A stretch of 64,000 nucleotides of DNA, from positions 48,882 to 112,881 of the forward strand of contig JBEHWX010000004.1 of NCBI GenBank assembly GCA_048498995.1, written 5' to 3'. How positions within the stretch are numbered: position 1 is the first letter of the stretch; each line of letters starts with the position of its first letter. Position numbers and translations under genes: made by a program. Shown piece by piece: positions 51,694 to 62,500 of this stretch. The notes under the pieces were generated by a model that worked only from the letters and a program-made list of their open reading frames with translations, made no database searches and was not told the origin of the DNA. The stretch comes from JBEHWX01 sp048498995. GTDB taxonomy: Bacteria; Bacteroidota; Ignavibacteria; OLB7.

Positions 51694-54180
51694 TCAGGCC
51701 ACCGGCTCTTCCTGCGGCGCCGGCGCGGTCGTGAAGGGGGCGAAGTACTGGTTCCATTCGTCGTAGGCGAAGGCGCCGGTGTTCTCCCGCTCGATGATCG
51801 TGTTCGGCGAGGTGCCGGCGGCGATCATCACCGAGCGGGCCGGCAGACGCACCAGCTCGCCGCTGCCACGCCACTTGCCGCTCTCGTCCAGCTGCTGCCG
51901 CTCGAAGACCACCTGCTCGACGGCGCCGTGGCGATCCGGGATCGCCTCCACCGGCGAGAGGTTCTCGATAAGGTAGATCCCCTCCTCGAGCGCCTTGATG
52001 ATCTCCTCGTGGTTCAGGCGGTAGGCCGGCGAATCGCCGACGTTCTTCCGGTAGACCAGCGAGACGCCGCCCCAGGAGCGGATCAGGTCGATGAAGCTCG
52101 GCTCGCGACCCTCGCGCGCTGCCGCTTCCCGCTCCCCCTTGATGGCGCGTCCATGCTCGATGAACTCCTCGATCGTCTCCCGCTCCTCGTCGTTGAAACT
52201 TTTCCAGAACGCCTCCTCGCCGAGCTCTGCGCGCAGCACCTGGCTCCGCTCCAGCACGCGCTCCACCTGCACCGGGTAGTAGGCCATCGCCTCGGTGGTG
52301 GTGTCGATGCCGGTGAGGCCGCCGCCGATCACGATCGCCGGCAGGCGCATCTGCAGGTTGGCGATCGCCGCCGGCTTGTGAGCGCCGGTGAGCTGGAGCG
52401 CCATCAGGAAGTCCGATGCCTGACGGATGCCCCGCAGCAGGTTGTTCTTCATCGAGACGATCGTCGGCTTGCCGGCGCCGGTGGCGATTGCGATATGATC
52501 GAAGCCGAGCTTCCACGCGTCCTCGATCGTCACGGTGCCGCCGAAGCGGATGGCGCCGTAGATGCGGAAGGTGCGCCGGCGCGCCAGCGTGATGTAGATC
52601 ACCTTCAGGAAGTTCTTGTCCCAGCGGACCGTGATGCCGTACTCGGAGACGCCGCCGAAGCCGAGCACCACGCGGTCGTCGAGCTGATCGTAGATCTCGC
52701 GATAGTCGGCGATCGGCTCCGGGAGCCGGTCCCTCGATCCGATCCAGCGCTCCGGCAGCGGCTCGATCTTCAGTCCGTCGATGCCGACCACGCCGAAGCC
52801 CTCGTTGGCCAGGTAGTGCGAGAGGGTGTAGCCGGCCGGACCGAGTCCCACCACCATCACCTTCTTGCCGTTGTAGGGGAGGGCGTACGGACGGTGGACG
52901 TTGAGCGGGTTCCAGCGGGTGAGGAAGGAGTAGATCTCGAAGCCGAACGGATAGTTCAGCACCTCGGTCAGCACGCCGGTCTCGGCCTGCGGGATGTTCA
53001 CCGGGTCCTGCTTCTGATAGATGCAGGCCTTCATGCAGTCGTTGCAGATGCGGTGTCCGGTGCCGGGGCAGAGCGGGTTGTCGATCATCACCACCGCGAG
53101 GCTCGCCAGGCCGTCGCCGTTGTGCTTGAGCGTGTGCATCTCGGAGATCTTCTCGTTGAGCGGGCAGCCGTGGAGCATGATCCCGAGCGGGTTCCGCTTG
53201 ACCGAGCCGTCCTTCTCTCGAAGTCCCTTCGAGCAGGAGTCCTTGTCGCGCGCGTGGCAGTAGATGCAGTACTCGATCTCGTCGAGCATCTCGCGATGTC
53301 CGTAGCGGGCATCGGTGAGCTTGAAGCCGTCGCGGGGGCGAAGGTGCTCCTCGGGGCCCATGTAGGCGCCGGGGGGAGCGTTGTCGATCACGCGCAGATC
53401 CACGAGGCGGGAGAAGTCGAGATGGTGCGGCGTCTTCAGCGACACCCATCCTCGGGTGGCATCGGTGCGGGTCTCGTGCTCGAGCGCCAGCCACTGCTCG
53501 TAGATGCCGAGCAGCGCGGCCACCACCGGCGCGGCCTCGGAGGCGCCGGCGGCCGTCGGAACCAGGGCGTCTGAGCCGGCGGCGGATGCGCGTCCCTTCT
53601 CGATCGCGGCGATCATCTCGTCGACCTCGCGCGCCAGCTCACCCTGCGGTTCGGCTGTTCCCTTGAGCGACTTCTCCAGGTTCATCAGCCGGACCACGAT
53701 CGTGGCCATGGCGCGCTCGGCGTCGTGGGCCGCGAAGGTCTCGGCGAAGACCGAGCCGCGGAGCCACTCGGCGGCGCGTCGGATCTCGACCGGATCGATG
53801 GCGGCCGTGGAGGCGTACTTCTTGAGCGCGCGGCGAACGACGAACTCGCGCTTGAAGATGAAGACGACCGCGTCATCCTCGACGGCGCGGCGCCAGCGGC
53901 CGTGCACGTCCACGACCTGGAAGAGCTCGGCGATGAAGGCCGACAGGTGCGGCGCGGTCTCGACGATCACGGCGGAGATCTCCTCCGGCGTCATCCCCTC
54001 GCCGAGCGTCGTGCGATAGCGGTCGAAGCGATCCCAGAGCTCGGGATCCGAGGAGCGGACGGAGCCGTAGAAGATCTCGGTGAGCTCTTTGAGACGCGCC
54101 GGCTCGTAGAGGTCGGCGTAGCTGAAGCCGGGGAGGCCTATCTGAAGTGTCGGGGCGTTGGACGCCTGCGATGTATCCAT
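51694..54180 (-). CDS. GltD-like FAD-dependent oxidoreductase with iron-sulfur clusters
   Basis: The 828-residue protein has a 280-residue N-terminal domain, then a ferredoxin-like region with Cys in EIEYCIYCHARDKDSCSKGL, HGCPLNEKIS and CPGTGHRICNDCMKACIYQK. An FAD site VMVVGLGPAGYTLSHYLANEGF and an NAD(P) site AIVIGGGLTGIDTTTEAMAYY follow. This matches the beta/GltD class that supplies electrons, as in NfnB, DPYD or SudA. The pair with the PyrK-like gene is split here, whereas fused versions of about 1200 residues are known in other bacteria. It may link NAD(P)H to ferredoxin, given a complex I without NuoEFG. Confidence 0.8.
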   Translation of the reverse strand: MDTSQASNAPTLQIGLPGFSYADLYEPARLKELTEIFYGSVRSSDPELWDRFDRYRTTLGEGMTPEEISAVIVETAPHLSAFIAELFQVVDVHGRWRRAVEDDAVVFIFKREFVVRRALKKYASTAAIDPVEIRRAAEWLRGSVFAETFAAHDAERAMATIVVRLMNLEKSLKGTAEPQGELAREVDEMIAAIEKGRASAAGSDALVPTAAGASEAAPVVAALLGIYEQWLALEHETRTDATRGWVSLKTPHHLDFSRLVDLRVIDNAPPGAYMGPEEHLRPRDGFKLTDARYGHREMLDEIEYCIYCHARDKDSCSKGLREKDGSVKRNPLGIMLHGCPLNEKISEMHTLKHNGDGLASLAVVMIDNPLCPGTGHRICNDCMKACIYQKQDPVNIPQAETGVLTEVLNYPFGFEIYSFLTRWNPLNVHRPYALPYNGKKVMVVGLGPAGYTLSHYLANEGFGVVGIDGLKIEPLPERWIGSRDRLPEPIADYREIYDQLDDRVVLGFGGVSEYGITVRWDKNFLKVIYITLARRRTFRIYGAIRFGGTVTIEDAWKLGFDHIAIATGAGKPTIVSMKNNLLRGIRQASDFLMALQLTGAHKPAAIANLQMRLPAIVIGGGLTGIDTTTEAMAYYPVQVERVLERSQVLRAELGEEAFWKSFNDEERETIEEFIEHGRAIKGEREAAAREGREPSFIDLIRSWGGVSLVYRKNVGDSPAYRLNHEEIIKALEEGIYLIENLSPVEAIPDRHGAVEQVVFERQQLDESGKWRGSGELVRLPARSVMIAAGTSPNTIIERENTGAFAYDEWNQYFAPFTTAPAPQEEPVA

Positions 54181-54306
54181 GAACGATGAAGTGTGCGTTG
54201 AATCGATATCGAACGGGCAAACATATCACGATGCCGCCATGCGCGCGGTCCGGAGCGGGGTGCCGTGGTTCCAGCGGAGCGAACCGGAGAGGGAGCGCTC
54301 CACCCA

Positions 54307-54366
54307 TGGAGCCAGGCCTGAAGCCGGGCATGGAGCCGGGCGTGAAGCCAGGTCTGGAGCCGGCTC
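54307..54366 (+). repeat. 12-bp tandem repeat, 5 copies
   Basis: The unit TGrAGCCrGGyC alternates through five degenerate copies. Confidence 0.75.
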
Positions 54367-54607
54367 GCGGCATAGGCTCGCGGCCCAGCCACGTGGAGCT
54401 TCGGCGACGAAGCCCGTGGCGGCGACGGCGCCGTCGTGGACTGATCCGCGTATCGTGCTGCCCGAGAGAAGTGGCCGGGTCGATGGCGTGAGTGGTCCGA
54501 CCCGGCGGGAGATGCACGAAGATACCTCATATCATCGTGCCGTTCGATCCGGAACGTCGGCCGATGATCGCGCAACGCGTTGCAAAGTGTGTCGGCCGAG
54601 AAAACAG

Positions 54608-54639
54608 TTGCGCACCCCCGATCTCGTGCTGTATCTTTG
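54608..54639 (+). promoter_or_regulatory. tRNA promoter: TTG-N21-TATCTTTG
   Basis: TTG at 54608-54610 and TATCTTTG at 54632-54639 match the Bacteroidota pattern, 21 nt before the tRNA-Ala. Confidence 0.65.
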
Positions 54640-54660
54640 TGGCCCCTTGATAATCGAAGA

Positions 54661-54733
<73 letters not shown>

Positions 54734-54744
54734 CGAATCTCAAT

Positions 54745-54819
54745 GGGGTGGTAGCTCAGTTTGGTTAGAGCGCCTGCCTGTCACGCAGGAGGTCGCGAGT
54801 TCAAGTCTCGTCCATCCCG
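54745..54819 (+). tRNA. tRNA-Asp (GTC)
   Basis: The acceptor GGGGTGG pairs with CCATCCC. The anticodon stem CCTGC/GCAGG holds a GTC anticodon. The discriminator G73 fits Asp. It is 11 nt after tRNA-Ala and likely shares its transcript. Confidence 0.95.
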
Positions 54820-54960
54820 CCTCGAGTACGATGCCGATCTTCACGCTAGTTGATGATCGGCATCGTCGTTTCTACCCGGTCATCCACTCAAGCCGGTGGC
54901 TGCATCGTCATCGTATTGATGACACCTTCAACGGATCGCCGTCAACAGTTGAATGCGACG

Positions 54961-55515
54961 ATGAACATACTTCCAATCTATACCTACGATCATCCGATCC
55001 TTCGCAAGAAGCTCGCGCCGATCGAGGAGATCACCGACGAGATCGTGCGTTTGTCGGTGGCGATGCACGCCACGATGCGCAACGCCGACGGCATCGGCCT
55101 GGCCGCCAATCAGGTCGGCCATGATCTGGCCATGGCCGTGGTCGACATCAGCGGCGTCAAGGGCTTCGAGGGGGTCGCCCCGATCACGATGATCAACCCG
55201 GTCGTCGAGGCGTTCTCCGAGGAAGAGGTGAGCTCCGAGGAGGGATGCCTGAGTCTGCCGGAGCTTCGCGCCGACGTTATCCGTCCCGAGGGGGCGCAGG
55301 TCCGCTATTACGATCTGGACATGTCCGAGCATGTCATCGAGGCCGGCGAGCTGCTGGCGCGCGTGATGCAGCACGAGATCGATCACCTCAACGGCATCTA
55401 TTTCTTCGACCTGGTCACGCCGATGCGCCGCACGATGATGAAGCGTCGCCTGCTCGACATCAAGCGTGGAGATATCGAGGCCGATTATCCCCTCTTCGGC
55501 CGGGAAGCGCGATAA
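54961..55515 (+). CDS. def: Peptide deformylase
   Basis: The 184-residue metalloenzyme removes N-formyl groups from new proteins. All three motifs are present: GIGLAANQVG, EGCLSLPE (metal Cys) and MQHEIDHLNG (HExxH). ATG 54961 fits the family; longer readings run into the tRNA spacer. A hairpin terminator follows. Confidence 0.96.
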   Translation: MNILPIYTYDHPILRKKLAPIEEITDEIVRLSVAMHATMRNADGIGLAANQVGHDLAMAVVDISGVKGFEGVAPITMINPVVEAFSEEEVSSEEGCLSLPELRADVIRPEGAQVRYYDLDMSEHVIEAGELLARVMQHEIDHLNGIYFFDLVTPMRRTMMKRRLLDIKRGDIEADYPLFGREAR

Positions 55516-55545
55516 GCTCCGGAGTCATCCGGATCCGGAATTTCC

Positions 55546-55577
55546 ACGACGGGCGGGGCATCGGCTCCGCCCGTCGT
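55546..55577 (+). terminator. def terminator
   Basis: An 11-bp perfect inverted repeat (55546-55556 with 55567-55577) is followed by CGTTTCC. Confidence 0.7.
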
Positions 55578-55728
55578 CGTTTCCGCCCCTTCCCCTCCGC
55601 CCGGTTGCTCCGGTGACGCCCCCGTTCGGCCCGCGTGGAATCCCCTCGTCGAGTCCAATCGTTGAGCCCCATCGCGGTGTCCGCTCCGGTGCCCGGGAGG
55701 GGAGAGGGCGCTCCCTGCCGAATCTCCG

Positions 55729-55736
55729 TATCTTTG
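55729..55736 (+). promoter_or_regulatory. -7 element TATCTTTG upstream of alaS
   Basis: TATCTTTG lies 34 nt before the alaS ATG; a TTG at -33 is lacking. Confidence 0.4.
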
Positions 55737-55770
55737 GACTCTTCAGTATCAACGACATCAAGAGAGCACA

Positions 55771-58524
<2,754 letters not shown>

Positions 58525-59503
58525 CGCAACAATGGATTTCATTCTCCATAGTTGCGACAAATCGCGGTAATAATCGGTCTGTTGTTCGATAAGTATACAA
58601 CCGGGGTGAAGGCTCGACCTTCATCCCGGTTGTCGTTTTGTACGATCGGTGATGTTTTCCGTGGCTGGTTCGTTGTTCATCCGGAACCCTGCTCCCTGTT
58701 TCCGTCGCGTTTCGGGGGGATCGTGTGGACGGTCGGACACGGGCGAGGTCACGGCGATTGCCGATCCGAAGAGGTAGGAAAAATAATTTCACGGATCCGG
58801 CACGAAATTTCCATGTATTTCGCCCCATGGCGATTACCGCTTGCGATGTTTCGGGAACATTTCCATGTTGGCCGTGTTCCTGCAAACGAGTCCATTGCAT
58901 CGAGAGCGTCCGGATACGTTGGTAACCACCCGGACAGCGCCGGACCCCTCCCGGCGACGATCTCCCGATGTACAATGTCAGCGCGACCGTAGCACATACC
59001 CCACGTGGCCCTCTTCGGGGAGCCGCGGTTGATAACGGAGCCGAGCATGAGCACCTCACCAGAAATACGGTACGATGCCAGCCACTGGCGGAGATATCCA
59101 ATCTTCCGCCGAAGCCTTTGTTCTCCCTCGTAATTCGGAACGTCGGTAACGATAGGTAGCGAATAACCAATTGTCTTGCGCCCGCAGGACACGACGTTAT
59201 CATTCACTCTTTCTCCCGTGGTCTGGGCATGCTTTGCCCTGACCGACGGCAGGCGGCGCTTTGTCCGGTCCATCGGGACGCGGTCTGTCGGTGAATCGAA
59301 GACGAAATCGGCTCTTTTTCAGCGTGTCACATGGATGACACAGGGTCGCGGCCTTGCCTGACAGCCGGGCGGCGGCGTTGAAACGACGAGCTCATCGGAG
59401 CTTCCGGCGCGCCGGGGGAGCCGGCTCGATCTTCGGAGAAAACGGAAATACTTCAGATGACGAACTGCCTTAACACCCCAAATACATTACAGGAGCAACC
59501 ATA
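58525..59503 (+). other. Long intergenic region, lower GC
   Basis: Almost 1 kb lies between alaS and the giant gene. It contains the alaS terminator (58597-58633), the ribosome site AGGAG (59491-59495) and an inverted repeat GTGTCA-N7-TGACAC near 59323-59341. Open frames on both strands have no family features, so I call no gene. GC looks lower than average, so a decayed gene or mobile remnant is possible. Confidence 0.55.
58597..58633 (+). terminator. alaS terminator
   Basis: A 16-bp stem with one G-U pair (58597-58612 with 58618-58633), a 5-nt loop and CGTTTTG after it form the clearest intrinsic terminator in the window. Confidence 0.9.
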
Positions 59504-62500
59504 ATGTTGCGACGCATACTCTCTCTTGTATGCGCGGTGACGGTACTCTCCAGTGTCGGTGCGCTCGCCCAGGTTCAGACGAACTGGCAATCGCATCTCC
59601 CCTGGAACGGGTACTCGGCCATGCGGATACCGAACCAGTTTCAATCGATCATCGATCTGAGCGGAACCACCCAGATCCCTGGAACGCCGGACAGCGACGA
59701 CGGCGTGTTCAATCTGAACCTTCCGTTCGCGATGTATTTCATCGATCAGGTCTATCCGGCCAACACCACGCTCCGGGTCTGCATCAACGGCTGGCTCGCG
59801 TTCAGCTCGAGCGCCTCGGCCAATCTGTCGATGACCCTGTCCAACAGCACCGGCACGACCAACACCCGGATGATCATGTCCTATTGGACGGACCTGATCG
59901 CCAACGTCCCGCAGGGAGGTATCTACTGGCGTGTCGATGGCAACGCTCCGAATCAGGTGATGACCGTCGAGTGGCGCGTCCGCCGCTATTACCAGGTCGA
60001 TCCTCCCGGAAACTTCCAGGTCAAGCTCTTCGAGAACGGCACCATCGAGTGGCATTACGGCCCGATCTCGATCGCCGATCCCGGCACCCAGGGCATGGCC
60101 ATCGGCATCAAGAATTACGGCCAGGCCGCGTTCAGCGCCGCCGAGCCGGATGATGCCAGCGACGACTCAAAGTTCATCCTGTTCAACAACTACGCCCGCT
60201 ATCCGAGCCCGTCGGCGGCCGCCTACACGCGTCTGCGCACGCTCGGAACCGCCTTCGCGCCGGAGTACACCGACGACATGGCCGCGCGCTACGGCGTGAA
60301 CCAGGCCCCCTATTTCTTCCGGGCCTTCCCGGTCGATCAGGACGGCGCGGCGGTCTCCTACCGTCTGGCCCGCACGTTCAACGACGTGGCCACCGATTCG
60401 GCGTGGTTCTCCCCGAATCGCGCCGGCAATGCCTACAGCGCCGGCGCCACCGTGGGGATCAGCGCGATCTTCCGTAACAACGGCGTCAACAGCCGCCAGA
60501 ATCTCCCGGTCCGCGCCGATATCTATCGTGACGGCACGTTCCTGACCTCCCTCAGCGGCACGGCCTTTACCTCGGCGGCTGGCTTCGGCGGCCGCTCGAC
60601 GGTCAACTTCGGCACGGTCTCCAGCCCGATGACCGATCTGACCGGCGAGTACGAGGTACGGATCTATCCGCAGCTCACCGGCGATGAGAACGCTCTGAAC
60701 GACACGCTCCATCAGTATTTCTTCGTCACGCGTCCGAACGACGTGGAGCCGTACCTGATTCAGGAGCCCTTCTCGAACGAGCCGCCGCTGTTCACCAAGT
60801 ATCCGGTCGGCGCCGGCGTCAACATCAGCGGTCGCTTCCTCAACGTCGGCACCAACACCCAGTACAATGTCCCGGTCGGCTACATCATCGAGGATGCCTC
60901 CGGCAATGTTCTGGCTACCGGCACCTCGACGGTGGTCGGTGCCTGGGCGCCGCTGACCTTCCGCGACATCGACTTCACGCAGTGGATGCCGCCGGCTCCG
61001 GGGAACTACTTCGTCCGGATCTATACCAACCTCAGCACCGACGAGGTGCGCTCCAACGACACGATGCCGCGCGCGGATCGTCCGCGCAAGCGCTTCGATG
61101 TCCGCTACGAGATGGAGGTTTCGGCCGGACCCGCGCAGCTGAACGCGCACTCGCCGCTGATGAACCAGGCCTACCCGATCGGTAAGCCGATCAAGGTGTT
61201 CGCCACCTTCTACAACAGCGGCGTCTCCGACGCGACCAACGTCCCGGCCACGGTCATCATCCGTGATTCCCAGGGTCGCGTGGTCTACTCGCGCGGCGTG
61301 ACGATCTCGAACATCATCGGTGACGGCGGCCAGACCACGCAGGACTTCCCGGCCTTCACCCCGACGGCCTCGGGCGATTACTGCGTCACGGCCTATTCGA
61401 ACCTGTCGGGTGAGCCGGTTCGCTCCAACGACACGACCACCTGGTGCTTCACGGTGAAGCCGTCGCTGAGCGGCCTGATTCAGGTCGGCGTGGCCGAGCG
61501 CTTCCGCACGATCTCAGAGGCTCGCGACTCGCTCTTTACCTATGGCGTGAGCGGCCCGGTGATCTTCGAGCTGACCGATGATTCCTATACCGTCGAACAG
61601 CGCGAGCCGACCATTCCGGCGCTCGACTTCCGCGGTCGCGTCGTCGGCCTCGGCCCGACAAACACCGTGACGTGGCGTCCGTCGCCCACTCGCAACGATA
61701 TCCGGATCAACCTGCGCACGGCCAGCGGCATCGGCATCTGGTACGGTCAGCTCGATACTTCCAACCCGAGCGGCTACATCACCTGGGACGGTGGAGCGAA
61801 CAAGGCGCTGCGATTCGTCTTCGAGAACATCGGGACGAAGGACGTGGCCATGCCGTTCTACTTCGGCCAGGGCTCGTCCAACTACGCCGTCCGTAACGTC
61901 AAGATCCAGCCGGTCAACGCGGCGGCTGGCAAGCAGCAGACCACGACGATCTCGCTGCCGACGTTCAACCAGACGTTCAATCAGTTCAGCTACGTCCCGG
62001 ATCTGTCGCTGCTGACCTCCGCGGGCATCATGCTCCGGAACTCCGCTCCGATCGACCCGGTGACCGGCACGAACACGCGTCGTGCCGACACGCTGTCGAT
62101 TCAGAACAACGTGTTCGAGAACAACGAGATCAGTGGCTTCGGCTACGGTATCGCCTCGGTCGGCTCCGGCCCGCTCTTCGTGGTCGGCCAGTCGAAGTAT
62201 GTCGACTACAGCAACACCAACAATACCTACCGCAACAACCTGATCACGAACGTGGGTCGCGGTGGTATCGTGGTCGCTTATGAGAAGGGCTCGGAGATCT
62301 CCGGCAACACGATCCGCCGGGTGAACAACACCTCGACGGTTCGCGGCAACGCCGTGGGCATCTGGGCGACCGCCGGTGGCAACAGCTCGAACAACCGTGG
62401 TTACTCGACCGACCTCCGCGTCGAGCGCAACCGCGTCAGCGATCTGACCGCCGCCAGCGGCACGGCCTCGCCGATCCTGCTGGAGACGAGTGAGAACCAG

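Larger units (their letters stand above)
54181..54660 (+). other. Intergenic region with 12-bp array and tRNA promoter
   Basis: This gap of about 480 nt holds no supported gene. A 12-bp tandem array lies at 54307-54366 and the tRNA promoter at 54608-54639. Confidence 0.6.

Noticed and set aside
58552..58992. 146-codon open frame after alaS
   Set aside because: It includes the terminator stem of alaS, so it is very unlikely to be coding.
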